Positions 17,915-27,773 of a DNA stretch of 64,000 nucleotides are shown here, piece by piece. Source of the DNA: Chachezhania sediminis (GTDB lineage Bacteria; Pseudomonadota; Alphaproteobacteria; Rhodobacterales; Rhodobacteraceae); NCBI RefSeq assembly GCF_009765275.1, contig NZ_VOPH01000003.1:1-64000 (forward strand), written 5' to 3'. The notes below the pieces were generated by a model. That model searched no databases. It worked only from the letters and a program-made list of their open reading frames with translations, and had not been told where the DNA came from. Every line of letters starts with the position of its first letter. Positions within the stretch are counted from its first letter, which is position 1. Position numbers and translations under genes: made by a program.

Positions 17915-18871
17915 ATGACCTTTGCGCTTATTCTTCTTGTGAACCTGCTGCTGGTGGCCGCTGTCGTCACCTGGCAGGTTGTGAAGACCCGCAAGATGGC
18001 CAGGGCCGCGGAACAGGCCGTGCCACGGGCCGGGCAGATCGTGAAGGTCCGGGGCGGGGCCATCCACTATGTCGACCGGGGCCCGCGGGATGCGCCGGTG
18101 CTGTTGTGCATCCACGGGCTGGGCGGCTACCTGCAGCATTTCACCTACGGCATCGCCGACCTGCTGCAGGACGATTTCCGCCTGATCATGGTCGACCGAC
18201 CCGGTTGTGGCTATTCCGAGCGCGCCAGCGACGACCTGGCCGCCCCGCGCGAGCAGGCCCGCATGATTGCCGAGGCGATGGACGGGCTGGGGGTGAAGGC
18301 GGCCACGGTCGTCGGCCACTCGCTGGGCGGAATGGTGACCCTGGCGATGGCGCTGGACCGGCCCGATCTGGTGAAAGCCATGGCCCTCATCTGCCCGCTG
18401 ACCCGACAGGAAAAGACGGATATCGAGACGTTCAAGGGCCTGGACATCAGTTCTCCTGCCTTGCGCCGGATGCTGGCCCATACCGTGGCCGTGCCCATCG
18501 CCGCAAAGACCGGGGTCGAGACGCTGAACGGCGTTTTCGCCCCCGAACCCTGGCCCGAGGATTTCGTGATCCGCGCCGGGGGAATGCTGGGGATGCGGCC
18601 GGAAAGCTTCATCGCCTCGTCCGCCGATTACGTGTGGGCCCGGGATACCAGCGCCGCGCAGGAAGCCCGCTATGCCGGCGCTCTGAAGGTGCCGGGCGGG
18701 ATCCTCTTCGGGGCCGATGACGCGTTGCTCTCGCCCGGCCACCACGGCGAAGGCATGGTACAATACGGCCTGAGCTACGAGGCACTGCCGGGCCGGGGGC
18801 ATATGATCAACATCACGGCGCCAGCCGAATGTGCCGGTTTCATCCGGCGCATGGCAGCAAAGGCGTCCTGA
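17915..18871 (+). CDS. Membrane-anchored alpha/beta hydrolase
   Basis: 318 residues from ATG 17915; GTG 17906 is an alternative. An N-terminal hydrophobic helix (about residues 3-22) is followed by an alpha/beta hydrolase fold: HG oxyanion region in LLCIHGLGG, nucleophile elbow GHSLGG, acid in GADDA, catalytic His in GRGHM. The substrate cannot be predicted. It is convergent with the DUF1244 gene 12 bases away. Confidence 0.85.
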   Translation: MTFALILLVNLLLVAAVVTWQVVKTRKMARAAEQAVPRAGQIVKVRGGAIHYVDRGPRDAPVLLCIHGLGGYLQHFTYGIADLLQDDFRLIMVDRPGCGYSERASDDLAAPREQARMIAEAMDGLGVKAATVVGHSLGGMVTLAMALDRPDLVKAMALICPLTRQEKTDIETFKGLDISSPALRRMLAHTVAVPIAAKTGVETLNGVFAPEPWPEDFVIRAGGMLGMRPESFIASSADYVWARDTSAAQEARYAGALKVPGGILFGADDALLSPGHHGEGMVQYGLSYEALPGRGHMINITAPAECAGFIRRMAAKAS

Positions 18872-18883
18872 CGGCCCTGTCTG

Positions 18884-19216
18884 TCAGTCCTTCCTGGCTG
18901 TGACGTTCTCGGCAAAGGCGGTCTTGAACGCCACCTTCTGGGCCGGAGACGCGTCGGTCTGGTAGTTGGCTTTCCACTCCGCCATGGTCATGCCGTAGAA
19001 CAGTTCGCGCGCGTCCTTTTCCTCCATCGCGATGCCGCGTTCCTCGGCAGCTTCCTTGTACCAGCGGGACAGGCAGTTGCGGCAGAATCCGGCCATGTTC
19101 ATCAGGTCGATGTTCTGGACGTCGGTGCGGTCTTCCATCAGGTGCTGACGCAGCCGACGGAAGGCGGCGGCCTGCAGTTCGATTTCGGTCGGGTCGGTGT
19201 CGGACATATGGGCCAT
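18884..19216 (-). CDS. DUF1244 family protein
   Basis: 110 residues from ATG 19216, with AGGAGAG well placed upstream; a second ATG at 19207 is possible. The conserved core MNMAGFCRNCLSRWY with its CxxC pair and the FYGMTMAEWK motif define DUF1244, a small alpha-helical family of proteobacteria without known activity. The CxxC could bind metal or be redox active (inference). It is divergent from pyk. Confidence 0.9.
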   Translation of the reverse strand: MAHMSDTDPTEIELQAAAFRRLRQHLMEDRTDVQNIDLMNMAGFCRNCLSRWYKEAAEERGIAMEEKDARELFYGMTMAEWKANYQTDASPAQKVAFKTAFAENVTARKD

Positions 19217-19471
19217 GCTGACTCTCCTTGTCTGCGGGCCGGCCCGGAACGGCGGACCGGAATTTGCTTCGAACATAGGCGCCCCGGCCCGGATCGGAAA
19301 GCCGGCCGCGCCATAACGCCCACAGCGCCGCGCGAATTCGACGCCGCGGCCCGGTGGCAATTGTCGATTAACCTTGGTTCTGGGATAACCCGAACGAACG
19401 CGGGGCCGTCGGGCCTTCGCGCGCCGTGCCGGCGGGGCCGGGCGGCGGGAAGCGACGAAAGGACAAGCGCG

Positions 19472-20917
19472 ATGCGCCGCAACCGAAACGTCAAGATCGT
19501 GGCCACGCTGGGGCCTTCTTCGGAAACCTATGACATGGTGCGGGCGCTGCATGTGGCAGGCGCCGACGTGTTCCGCCTGAACATGAGCCACGGATCCCAT
19601 GACGAGATCCGCGAGAAGCACCGCATCATCCGAGAGGTCGAACGCGACCTGGAACGCCCGATCGCCATCCTGGCGGATCTTCAGGGCCCGAAGCTGCGGG
19701 TCGGCGTCTTCGCGAACGGCGCAGAGGAGCTGGAGATCGATGCGCATTTCCGGTTCGATCTGGACGAGGCGCCGGGCGATGCGACCCGGGTCTGCCTGCC
19801 GCACCCGGAAATCTTTGCCGCGCTGAAGCCCGGGGCGACCCTTCTGGTCAATGACGGCAAGATCCGGGTGAAGGTCGACAAGTGCGGCGCCGATTTCGCC
19901 GATTGCAAGGTGATCGCGGGCGGCACGATTTCCAACCGCAAGGGCGTGAACGTACCCGATGTGGTCCTGCCGCTGGCCGCGCTGTCGGAAAAGGACCGGG
20001 CGGATCTGGAATTCGTCTGCCGCCTGGGGGTGGACTGGCTGGCGCTCAGCTTCGTGCAGCGCCCCGAGGACGTGATCGAGGCCCGCGAACTGGCCGATGG
20101 CCGCGCCGCCATCCTGTCGAAGATCGAGAAGCCGGCCGCGGTAGAACACTTTGCCGAGATCCTGGAGGTGTCGGACGGCATCATGGTCGCCCGCGGCGAT
20201 CTGGGCGTGGAACTGCCGGTGCAGGCGGTGCCGCCGATCCAGAAGCGGCTGGTGCGCCTGTGCCGGGCGGCGGCCAAGCCCGTGATCGTTGCGACGCAGA
20301 TGCTGGAAAGCATGATCGAAAGCCCGATGCCGACCCGGGCCGAGGTGTCGGACGTGGCGACGGCGATCTACGAAGGCACCGATGCCATCATGCTCAGCGC
20401 CGAATCGGCGGCGGGCAAGTACCCGGTGGATGCGGTGAAGACGATGGACAAGGTCGCGACCGAGGTCGAGGCGGATCCGAACTATCGCCAGATCATCCGA
20501 GCGTCTCGCGGGGAGCGGCAGGGCGGAGTGGCCGATGCCATCGTCGCCGCCGCGCGCGAGATCGCCGAGACGACGGACATCAAGGCGATCTGCTGCTTCA
20601 CCCAGACCGGGACCACGGCGCTGATGACGGCGAGGGAACGGCCCGGCGTGCCGATCCTGGCCATGACCAATCTGCGCAGCACCGCGCGGCAGCTGGCGCT
20701 GAGCTGGGGCTGCTATTGCGTGATGACGGCCGAACTGTCGCGCTTCAAGCAGGCGGTCGTGAACGCTGTGCGCGCGGCGCGGGCCGGCGGTTTCGCCGGG
20801 CCCGAGGACCAGATCGTGGTAACCGCGGGCGTGCCCTTCAACATGTCGGGCACCACGAATATCCTGCGGGTGGCGCCCTGTGACGAACGCCTGATCTACA
20901 GTACGGACCCCGGTTGA
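19472..20917 (+). CDS. pyk: Pyruvate kinase
   Basis: 481 residues from ATG 19472 after GAAAGGACA. Catalyses the last step of glycolysis, PEP + ADP to pyruvate + ATP. Visible signatures: RLNMSHGSHDE, ADLQGPKLR, the lysine-containing SKIEKPAAVEH, the metal-binding DGIMVARGDLGVE, and ATQMLESM. The C-terminal allosteric domain is complete. Its stop overlaps the start of a small membrane-protein gene (TGATG). Confidence 0.97.
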   Translation: MRRNRNVKIVATLGPSSETYDMVRALHVAGADVFRLNMSHGSHDEIREKHRIIREVERDLERPIAILADLQGPKLRVGVFANGAEELEIDAHFRFDLDEAPGDATRVCLPHPEIFAALKPGATLLVNDGKIRVKVDKCGADFADCKVIAGGTISNRKGVNVPDVVLPLAALSEKDRADLEFVCRLGVDWLALSFVQRPEDVIEARELADGRAAILSKIEKPAAVEHFAEILEVSDGIMVARGDLGVELPVQAVPPIQKRLVRLCRAAAKPVIVATQMLESMIESPMPTRAEVSDVATAIYEGTDAIMLSAESAAGKYPVDAVKTMDKVATEVEADPNYRQIIRASRGERQGGVADAIVAAAREIAETTDIKAICCFTQTGTTALMTARERPGVPILAMTNLRSTARQLALSWGCYCVMTAELSRFKQAVVNAVRAARAGGFAGPEDQIVVTAGVPFNMSGTTNILRVAPCDERLIYSTDPG

Positions 20918-21189
20918 TGGAGACAGGAAGTAACTGGTTGCAAAGCCTGGCGGGCCTGGTCCCGCTTCGGCCGGACGTCGCGCTGATCCTTGGCCTGTTC
21001 TTCATGTGCCTCTACCTGCCGTCGCTGCTGGCGGCACTGGTCGACGGCCGCAAGCCCTGGGCCTCGCGCGTCCTCGGGATCGCGGGGCTGCTGCTGATCG
21101 GGTCCGCCTGGGTGCGGACGCCGGGTGGCTATCGTCTGCAGGAGATACCCGAGATCTTCTTTCAGGTGATCGCCCCCCTGTTCTCCTAG
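20917..21189 (+). CDS. Small membrane protein coupled to pyk
   Basis: 90 residues from ATG 20917, sharing a base with the pyk stop. Two hydrophobic helices (about residues 21-42 and 52-66) with few charged residues suggest an inner-membrane protein. No family recognised. Tight coupling to pyruvate kinase suggests common expression rather than a shared reaction. Confidence 0.65.
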   Translation: METGSNWLQSLAGLVPLRPDVALILGLFFMCLYLPSLLAALVDGRKPWASRVLGIAGLLLIGSAWVRTPGGYRLQEIPEIFFQVIAPLFS

Positions 21190-21454
21190 GGCGCCCCAAA
21201 AGGGCCGGGGGGATGACTTCCGGCGTTGCCGGACCGTCGCTGATGCCCCGGATCCGGGCTCTCCTGCCCATCCCCGCCGGATCCGTCGGTCCCGGACCGG
21301 GAGCGATGCGCGCACCGGATTAGCGGGGGGTGGGGGAATGGGGCTTGCGCTTGCGCGCAGTCTTGTCTAACAGCGCGCTCTCAACCCGCGCGGCCGGCCG
21401 ATGTGGCATGCCGAGTCGCGTGACATTCGCACTCCAGAACTTCGGGAGACGGAA

Positions 21455-21655
21455 ATGCCCAAGATGAAGACAAAGTCGAGCGCCAAGAAGCGCTTCAAGG
21501 TGTCGGCGACCGGCAAGGTCATTGCGGCCCAGGCCGGCAAGCGCCATGGCATGATCAAGCGGACCAAGAAATTCATCCGTGACGCACGTGGGACCACCAC
21601 GCTGGCGGCTCCGGATGCCAAGATCGTCAAGGGCTATATGCCCTACGACCGCTGA
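21455..21655 (+). CDS. rpmI: 50S ribosomal protein L35
   Basis: 66 residues, very basic, with the L35 signature [14 protein letters not shown] at the start and GKRHG in the middle. It is part of the large subunit and the first gene of rpmI-rplT. CGGGAGACGG precedes the ATG. In this group infC is commonly located elsewhere, and it is not seen here. Confidence 0.97.
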   Translation: MPKMKTKSSAKKRFKVSATGKVIAAQAGKRHGMIKRTKKFIRDARGTTTLAAPDAKIVKGYMPYDR

Positions 21656-21670
21656 TCAGGAGGATTAGAG

Positions 21671-22036
21671 ATGTCCCGAGTCAAGAGCGGAACCGTCACC
21701 CACGCCCGTCACAAGAAGGTCATCAAGGCCGCCAAGGGCTATTACGGCCGGCGCAAGAATACCTTCAAGGTCGCCAAGCAGGCGGTCGACAAGGCCAACC
21801 AGTACGCCACGCGCGACCGCAAGAACCGCAAGCGCAATTTCCGCGCTCTGTGGATCCAGCGGATCAACGCAGCCGTGCGTTCGCATGACGAGGCGCTGAC
21901 CTATTCGCGCTTCATCAACGGCCTGGCGCTGGCCGGTATCGAAGTGGACCGCAAGGTCCTGGCCGATCTGGCCGTGCACGAGCCCGAAGCCTTCGGTGCT
22001 ATCGTCGCACAGGCGAAGGGCGCGCTGGCAGCCTGA
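21671..22036 (+). CDS. rplT: 50S ribosomal protein L20
   Basis: 121 residues, basic, matching the L20 family ([15 protein letters not shown] at the start, YYGRRKN and [11 protein letters not shown] further on). It binds 23S rRNA and is needed for early 50S assembly. CAGGAGGATTAG precedes the start, 15 bases after rpmI. An intrinsic terminator follows; pheS and pheT, often next, are absent. Confidence 0.97.
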   Translation: MSRVKSGTVTHARHKKVIKAAKGYYGRRKNTFKVAKQAVDKANQYATRDRKNRKRNFRALWIQRINAAVRSHDEALTYSRFINGLALAGIEVDRKVLADLAVHEPEAFGAIVAQAKGALAA

Positions 22037-22059
22037 TCTGGTTGCAGCCCCAGAATACG

Positions 22060-22089
22060 AAAGCCCGGTCGGAAACGGCCGGGCTTTTT
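22060..22089 (+). terminator. Intrinsic terminator after rpmI-rplT
   Basis: AAAGCCCGG at 22060-22068 pairs with CCGGGCTTT at 22079-22087, a 9-bp stem with a 10-base loop, ending in a run of five T (22085-22089). It starts 23 bases after the rplT stop. Confidence 0.9.
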
Positions 22090-22170
22090 CGTGTTTGCCA
22101 TCCGGGCTCGCGATGGCCCGGGTCGTTGCCAGAGGGCGACAAGGGCGCCAGGGCGCGCACAGGGCCTGCC

Positions 22171-22650
22171 TCAGGCGCCCCGGAACGCCTTCTGCAGGAC
22201 GGGCAGGTCGAACTTCACCATCTCCGTCATCGCCGCGTGCACCCGGGCGGCGGCTTCCCTGTCGGGGTCCATCAGCATTTCCGTCAGGGCCCGGGGGACG
22301 ATCTGCCAGGACAGGCCGAACCGGTCCGACAGCCAGCCGCAGCGGCTTTCGACGCCGCCCTGGGCCGTCAGCGCGGACCAGAGCCTGTCGGTTTCGGCCT
22401 GGTCGTCGGTCTGGACCGAGATCGAGACCGCGGGCGTCAGCCGGTAGTAGGGACCGCCGTTCAGGATCTGGTAGGGCGCGCCGGCCAGCGTGAAGTCGAT
22501 GATCAGGGCGGGCGCATCCGGGTCGGCGCGGTGGAGGCCGGTGATGGCGCTGTCGGGCAGAAGCGAGACATAGAACTGCGCCGCCTCTTCGCCATTGCCG
22601 TCGAACCACAGGCACGTGCGGACCTTAACGTCAGGGACCAGGGGCGACAT
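22171..22650 (-). CDS. VOC superfamily protein, PhnB-like
   Basis: 159 residues from ATG 22650. The sequence CLWFDGNGEEAAQFY near the start and the end motif MMTEMVKF-like with LQKAF fit the PhnB/3-demethylubiquinone-methyltransferase-like subgroup of the VOC (glyoxalase/bleomycin resistance) fold. Repeated beta-alpha-beta units are visible, with FTLAGAPYQILNGG in the middle. Enzymatic role unknown. Confidence 0.88.
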   Translation of the reverse strand: MSPLVPDVKVRTCLWFDGNGEEAAQFYVSLLPDSAITGLHRADPDAPALIIDFTLAGAPYQILNGGPYYRLTPAVSISVQTDDQAETDRLWSALTAQGGVESRCGWLSDRFGLSWQIVPRALTEMLMDPDREAAARVHAAMTEMVKFDLPVLQKAFRGA

Positions 22651-22795
22651 GTCGGGCTTTCCTCCGTCGAAACGCTGTGTGGTGCATAAGGCCCGACTGC
22701 CCAAATTTCCAGCATTCCGTCGTTTTGCGCCGGCATGGGGTTCACCCCGGGCCGTTCGCGACTAGGATCCGGAGAAAATCCAGCCGGGCCAGCCC

Positions 22796-23521
22796 ATGTC
22801 ATCCGATCCGTTCCGCCACCATCCCGAACTGCGGGACCTGATCCTTGATCCGATGCAGTCCTTCTTCCGGACCTTCGAGCCGTCCGAGCTGGACACGCTG
22901 ATCGAGACCGAAGGCCTGCCGCCCGGCTGGCGCCAGCCCGACGATCAGCGCGAGGCGCTGCGCTGTGCCCTGCTGGAAGGGCGGCGTGACGGCGACCTCT
23001 GGGTCTTTGCCTATGGTTCGCTGATGTGGGATCCGGCCATCCGCTTTTCCGAGGTACGCCGCGCCCATGCGTCACGGCATTCGCGGCATTTCATCCTGAA
23101 GGACCGGTTCGGCGCCCGCGGGTCGCGCGACCGGCCGGGCGTGATGGCCGCGCTGGACGAGGGTGGCTGCTGCGACGGGCTGGTCTTCCGCATCCCGCAG
23201 GCGATCATCGAGGAAGAGACGGTGATCCTTTGGAAACGCGAGAGGATCGGCCCGGCCTACCTGGAGGTGATGATCCCGGTCGAGACGGATCACGGCGCGG
23301 TGGATGCCGTGGCCTTCATCGCCAACCACGAGGCCGACAATATCGACCCGGACCTGACCTGGGACGAGAAGGTCCGGTTTTGCGCCACGGGAGAGGGGCG
23401 TCGTGGGTCGAGCTATGACTACGTTGCCAATCTGGCCGCGCATTTCGCGGCGCTGGGGATCGACGCGCCCGAGGTGACGGACCTGCTGAAGGCCGCCCAA
23501 GCCTATCGGGCGGCTGAGTAG
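22796..23521 (+). CDS. Gamma-glutamylcyclotransferase, ChaC-like
   Basis: 241 residues from ATG 22796. It contains VFAYGSLMWDP, the substrate-binding loop of the ChaC family, and the Glu in WKRERIGP typical of these enzymes. They cleave glutathione to 5-oxoproline and Cys-Gly. The roughly 60-residue N-terminal helical extension is commonly seen in proteobacterial members. It stands alone. Confidence 0.88.
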   Translation: MSSDPFRHHPELRDLILDPMQSFFRTFEPSELDTLIETEGLPPGWRQPDDQREALRCALLEGRRDGDLWVFAYGSLMWDPAIRFSEVRRAHASRHSRHFILKDRFGARGSRDRPGVMAALDEGGCCDGLVFRIPQAIIEEETVILWKRERIGPAYLEVMIPVETDHGAVDAVAFIANHEADNIDPDLTWDEKVRFCATGEGRRGSSYDYVANLAAHFAALGIDAPEVTDLLKAAQAYRAAE

Positions 23522-23679
23522 GCCCTGCATCGCGATCCGCCCACCGCGTCCGCCACGCGCGCGGCCCGGCCCGCCTTTCCACCCCTGACGGATGCGCAGC
23601 GCGCCCCCGACTTGCCGGTCCACGCGTGCGGCGCGGCCGGGCTGGTCGGGAGGAAGGACGTGACGGGTGGCGAAGCGCC

Positions 23680-24171
23680 TCAGGCCACGCAAAGGAACAG
23701 GATCGTCCCCAGGCCGCACATCAACAGCTGGAAATGGGTGTTCTGGGCGCTTTCGTGCCCGCACCAATAGCAGAAATAGTCGCCGATGATCACGAAGCCG
23801 GCCCAGACGGACGAGAACAGGATCGCGCCGACGACCGCGACGGATCGTGCCGCGACTGGCCCGGCCAGGCCCAGCATGGCGAGGAACAGAAGAATCGCCC
23901 CAAGGGTCAGCCCGATGGCCGCGGCGCATTCCAGCGTGATGGCGGCACGATAGACCAGGCGGCGCAGGCCGGCATTGTCGATCCGGCGGTGCTTCAGCCG
24001 TTCATAGGCCGAGGGAAAGCCGGACTGCAGGCTGGTCATCGTCAGTACGTCGTCGACAAGTTCGCCGTTGATCGACGGGTGGCGGAGGTTTCCCAGGACA
24101 CCGACCACCATCCAGGCGGCCAGGACCGATACGGCGAAGCATTGCGCCAGCAGGATCATGAAATCGGGCAT
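23680..24171 (-). CDS. DUF2165 family membrane protein
   Basis: 163 residues from ATG 24171. Four hydrophobic segments are visible, with the conserved features of predicted small integral membrane proteins of the DUF2165 type (GDYFCYWCGHES between the third and fourth helices). Function unknown. A terminator of the upstream gene lies just before it, so it needs its own promoter. Confidence 0.78.
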   Translation of the reverse strand: MPDFMILLAQCFAVSVLAAWMVVGVLGNLRHPSINGELVDDVLTMTSLQSGFPSAYERLKHRRIDNAGLRRLVYRAAITLECAAAIGLTLGAILLFLAMLGLAGPVAARSVAVVGAILFSSVWAGFVIIGDYFCYWCGHESAQNTHFQLLMCGLGTILFLCVA

Positions 24172-24195
24172 CGTGAACCGTACAGTGGACAAAGG

Positions 24196-24221
24196 AAAAG
24201 GGGCCGCCTTGTGGCGGCCCC
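24196..24221 (-). terminator. Intrinsic terminator after the solute-binding protein gene
   Basis: GGGGCCGCC at 24200-24208 pairs perfectly with 24213-24221 around a 4-base loop. On the minus strand the stem is followed by TTTTCCTTT. It begins 18 bases after the stop of the gene ending at 24239. Confidence 0.9.
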
Positions 24222-24238
24222 TTCGGGAATGTCCGTGA

Positions 24239-25906
24239 TCAGGTCCAGGCCATCTGGGCCGGCCGGACCTCGAACGCGATGTGGTGGGCACCGCCGCGCA
24301 GGTCGTACTTGGTAAAGTTGTAAAGCGAGCGCCAGTAGGGCTGGATCGTCACGCCCTCGTCCTGGATCAGCTTTTCCGACTTCGCCATGATCGTGCGCCG
24401 CTTGTCGACATCGGCCGTGGCCAGGGCCTGTTCCAGCAGGGCGTCGAATTCTGCATTGGACCAGCCGAATTCGTTCCAGGCCTCGCCCGAACGATAGGCC
24501 AGCGCGTGGATGATCACGCCCAGCGGGCGGTGGTTCCAGTTGGTGGACGAGAACGGGTACTTGGTCCAGTCGTTCCAGAAGGTCGAGCCCGGCAGGACGG
24601 TCCGCTTCACCTTGATGCCGGCATCGCGCAGCTGGGCTGCGACGGCATCGGTGGTATCCTTGCGATAGCTGTCGTCGATCGAGATCAGCTCGTGCTCGAA
24701 ATCGGCCATGCCGGCCTCTTCCATCAGCTTCAGGGCCGCGGCCTTGTCGACCTTCTGTTCGGGCAGCGGCGCGTATTCCGGGTGCATCGGGCCCACATGG
24801 TGGTTCTCGGCGCGCTGGCCGCGGCCACCGATGCCCAGTTCCAGGATCACGTTGTTGTCGACCGCCATCTGGATGGCCTGGCGCACGCGCTTGTCGGCAT
24901 AGATCTTCTTGCCGTCGACCTCGGCCAGCTGGTTCGGACGGATCACGACGGTCGCCGCGGTCGCAATCTCGTTCTTGGTCCAGCCGTCCTGCTGTTCCAG
25001 GATGTCGATGAAATCGCCATCGGTCGAATAGGTCATGTCGATCTCGTCGGCCTCGGCCGCGGCCACGGCCGCCGACGGGTCGGTGCCGTAGTCGATGAAC
25101 TCGATCCGGTCCATCCAGGCGCCTTCGCCCCACCACTTGTGGTTCGGGTTCTTCACCAGCACGGCCTTTTCGCCGACCGAGATCGATTCCGGGATGTAGG
25201 GTCCGGTGCCCAGCGGGGCCTCGACGACCTTGGAGGCGTCATAGTCCTTGTGGAACACGGCCGCCGGATAGTCGGCCATGCCGGCGATCAGCGTGATGTC
25301 GGACGCCGGCAGCATGATCTTCACGGTATGGTCGTCGACCTTGACCAGGGCGCCGTCCAGGACCTTGCCGGTGTCGGCATTGCCGATGGTGGCAAAGCGC
25401 GCGGCCATCGAGTTGCCTTCGACGCTCTTGTCGCACCAGGCGCCGATCACGCGGATCACGTCGTCGGCAGTGAAGGGATCGCCGTTGTTCCAGGTGACGC
25501 CCGGACGGACGTTCAGCGTGTATTCTGTGGCGTCGTCGTTGATTTCCCAGCTTTCCAGCAGTTGCGGGCTGAACGAGCCGTCGTTCTCATAGCCGACGAG
25601 GTATTCCATCCAGCCACGGGACACGTTGGCCAGCTGGCTCCAGTCATAGGTGCGCGGGTCCTTCATGCCGAAGACCTGCATCTCGATCCGGACGGTGCCG
25701 CCCTGCTTGTAGCTCGACGTGTCCTGCGCCTGGGCCGGCGTCGGCAGGCCCAGCATGGCATAGGCCGTGGCCGCCGATGCGCCGAAGGAACAGGCTGTGG
25801 CCAGGAATTCGCGGCGGCTGACCGCGTCGGAGTTCGGGCCGATCTTGCGGCCGGATTCGACGATGACCTCGGGTATCGGTTTGCCGGTGACGGTCTTGAA
25901 AGTCAT
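24239..25906 (-). CDS. ABC transporter solute-binding protein, family 5 (peptide/opine type), Tat-exported
   Basis: 555 residues from ATG 25906, with GAGAGGA upstream. A twin-arginine signal is visible (SRREFLATA near residue 30, then a hydrophobic stretch and an AQA cleavage region near residue 60). The mature part has SBP family 5 features: [22 protein letters not shown], and a C-terminal dimension typical of DppA/OppA. No permease or ATPase gene adjoins it on either side, which is unusual; its partners must be elsewhere or it is a stand-alone receptor. Ligand unknown. Confidence 0.92.
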   Translation of the reverse strand: MTFKTVTGKPIPEVIVESGRKIGPNSDAVSRREFLATACSFGASAATAYAMLGLPTPAQAQDTSSYKQGGTVRIEMQVFGMKDPRTYDWSQLANVSRGWMEYLVGYENDGSFSPQLLESWEINDDATEYTLNVRPGVTWNNGDPFTADDVIRVIGAWCDKSVEGNSMAARFATIGNADTGKVLDGALVKVDDHTVKIMLPASDITLIAGMADYPAAVFHKDYDASKVVEAPLGTGPYIPESISVGEKAVLVKNPNHKWWGEGAWMDRIEFIDYGTDPSAAVAAAEADEIDMTYSTDGDFIDILEQQDGWTKNEIATAATVVIRPNQLAEVDGKKIYADKRVRQAIQMAVDNNVILELGIGGRGQRAENHHVGPMHPEYAPLPEQKVDKAAALKLMEEAGMADFEHELISIDDSYRKDTTDAVAAQLRDAGIKVKRTVLPGSTFWNDWTKYPFSSTNWNHRPLGVIIHALAYRSGEAWNEFGWSNAEFDALLEQALATADVDKRRTIMAKSEKLIQDEGVTIQPYWRSLYNFTKYDLRGGAHHIAFEVRPAQMAWT

Positions 25907-26385
25907 GGTAGTCCTCTCTGTTGGCCTGGCGAGACAATTGTCTGTCTGCGTCATTTTCTTGTCGCTTTTGTGCCTTCCACCCGACCGGGGGTCAACCCGA
26001 TGGGACGACAGGGAAACCGGGGAAGGGGACGGACCGAACGCCCCGCCGCGGCGCGGTTGCACGGCACGGGATGGTCGGGGACGACAGTCCGCGGTGTCCC
26101 ATGGCGTGGCTTCGGGCCAGTGCGCCAGATGGTTCCGTCTATCACATCCCCCGGTCACTCTTACGCGGCAAAGGGTAGTCCCCGGGGCAGAACCTGTCCA
26201 GCGACCTAAATGCCCTGTATGCGTCGGAAACCGGAAGGAAAACGCCGCTAACTGGCGAGGCATCCGGCAAAGGTGCGGGGGTGGCTTTGCGTGCCCGGAC
26301 GCCCGGTCACGGCACAGTGGCAGGCGTTGCCGGATCGCGCGCCCCCGGCAGGGGGCGATCAGGGCGTCAAAATACCATATCGAAC
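25907..26385. other. Intergenic region upstream of the solute-binding protein
   Basis: 479 bp between two minus-strand genes. The part adjoining 25907-25980 is relatively AT-rich and likely holds the solute-binding protein promoter. No gene, terminator or repeat is clear in the rest. Confidence 0.45.
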
Positions 26386-27093
26386 TTATTCGGTCGCGGT
26401 TTCGGTCGCGAAGAAGCGGTCGAGGAAGTGCAGGAACCAGCGGGCCTGCGCAGCGTCGTGTTCCGCAAGCAGGGCATCCTGTTCTTCGCGCGTCTGAACA
26501 CCGGCAATGCCATAGCTGTCGGTGGCGCTCTGCTGCCAGCGTCGGAAGCCCGAAGCGGTCTGTTCCGGGTGGAACTGCAGCCCATAGGCGTTGTCGCCCA
26601 GGCGGAAGGCCTGGTTTTCGAACATCTCTGACCGGGCCAGGTGGACGGCGCCGGCGGGCAGGTCGAAGGTGTGGAAGTGGAACTGCGTGACATGCAGCGG
26701 ATGGTTCAGGAAATCGCTGGCCGTGTCGGTCGGGGTGATCTCGTAAAGACCGAATTCCTTCTTCCCGTGCTCTGGCGCGCCGGCCCAGGCGCCCTGGTGC
26801 CAGGCCATCATCTGCGCGCCCTGGCATAGGCCCAGCAGCGGCAGGCCTTGGTCCAGTGCCGCGCCGATCATCGCGTATTCGTCGTTCAGGAACGGGTGCA
26901 GGGCCGTGTCATAGGCGTTGTAAGGTCCGCCATAGACCACGACGGCCGCCAGGTCTTCGGCCACGCGGCCCAGCGGATCGCCCAAGAACGGTCGACGCAC
27001 GTCCCCCACAAGGCCGCGGTGGCGGCAATAGGTGTTGATCCGGTCATCGTCAGGACCGTCGTCATGTCGTATCATCAGTACGCGCCGCTTCAT
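26386..27093 (-). CDS. Class I glutamine amidotransferase-like protein (GuaA-type fold)
   Basis: 235 residues from ATG 27093, with CAGGAGGGG upstream. The catalytic triad is visible: Cys in LGLCQGAQ, His and Glu in QFHPEQ. The family resembles gamma-glutamyl-polyamine or GMP-synthase-type amidotransferases without a fused synthase domain. It may hydrolyse a gamma-glutamyl compound. No partner gene is adjacent; the substrate is unknown. Confidence 0.88.
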   Translation of the reverse strand: MKRRVLMIRHDDGPDDDRINTYCRHRGLVGDVRRPFLGDPLGRVAEDLAAVVVYGGPYNAYDTALHPFLNDEYAMIGAALDQGLPLLGLCQGAQMMAWHQGAWAGAPEHGKKEFGLYEITPTDTASDFLNHPLHVTQFHFHTFDLPAGAVHLARSEMFENQAFRLGDNAYGLQFHPEQTASGFRRWQQSATDSYGIAGVQTREEQDALLAEHDAAQARWFLHFLDRFFATETATE

Positions 27094-27237
27094 TTCCCCT
27101 CCTGGTTGGAAAAATCTTGCGGATCTCACCGGCATCCTGACCGGAATAGTCAACAACTTCACAGACTGCCTCGGATAGGGCAAGAGGGTTGGTGTTCATT
27201 CGTGAATATTCGCCCCAGATATTTCAAGGACATGACC

Positions 27238-27630
27238 ATGCGATCGCTTCGGCCCGACTCCGTTTCTCCGCCCTTCGCCCGCTATGCCCACGGGGTCGAG
27301 GTTCCGCCCGGTCATCGGATCGTGCGGACTTCGGGCCAACTGGGGTTGGCTGCGGACGGCACCGTGCCCGAAGACGCGGGCGCCCAGGCCGACATCTGCT
27401 TTGCCACGATCGCAGCCATTCTGGCCGAGGCCGGAATGGGCCGCGGGGACGTGTTCCATGTCTCGGCCTATGTCACCGACAGGGCACACATGGCGGCTTA
27501 TATGGCGGCACGGGACCGTTTCCTGGCGGATGTGGGACCCGAGCTTCCGTCGTCGACCCTGATCATCGTGTCGGGTTTCACCCGGCCCGAGTTCCTGGTC
27601 GAGGTGGAGGTCTGGGCGGCCGCCCCCTGA
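27238..27630 (+). CDS. RidA family protein
   Basis: 130 residues from ATG 27238; ATG 27232 is also in frame but would sit one base from the AAGGA. RidA-fold features: GHRIVRTSGQLG near the start, FHVSAYVTDRAHM, and STLIIVSGFTRPEFLVEVE at the end. RidA enzymes hydrolyse reactive enamine/imine intermediates. The usual Arg of active RidA (in the RxxPxxxVEV region) is present as TRPEFLVEV. It is divergent from the amidotransferase. Confidence 0.88.
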   Translation: MRSLRPDSVSPPFARYAHGVEVPPGHRIVRTSGQLGLAADGTVPEDAGAQADICFATIAAILAEAGMGRGDVFHVSAYVTDRAHMAAYMAARDRFLADVGPELPSSTLIIVSGFTRPEFLVEVEVWAAAP

Positions 27631-27773
27631 CCCCCACGCTGACGCCAAGGGGGACAAGGCCCTTCCAGGGGGGGCCTTGCCAGTCCTTCGCCGCTATCCG
27701 GCCGGCGGCTGGCCCGCCGGGCGCAGCTCGGCCGTTTTTGCGGGCCTTGCCCAGCACCCGGCCGGGCCGGAGG

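Noticed and set aside
24281-26209. 642-codon plus-strand open frame
   Set aside because: It is antisense to the solute-binding protein, whose Tat signal and family motifs are clear.
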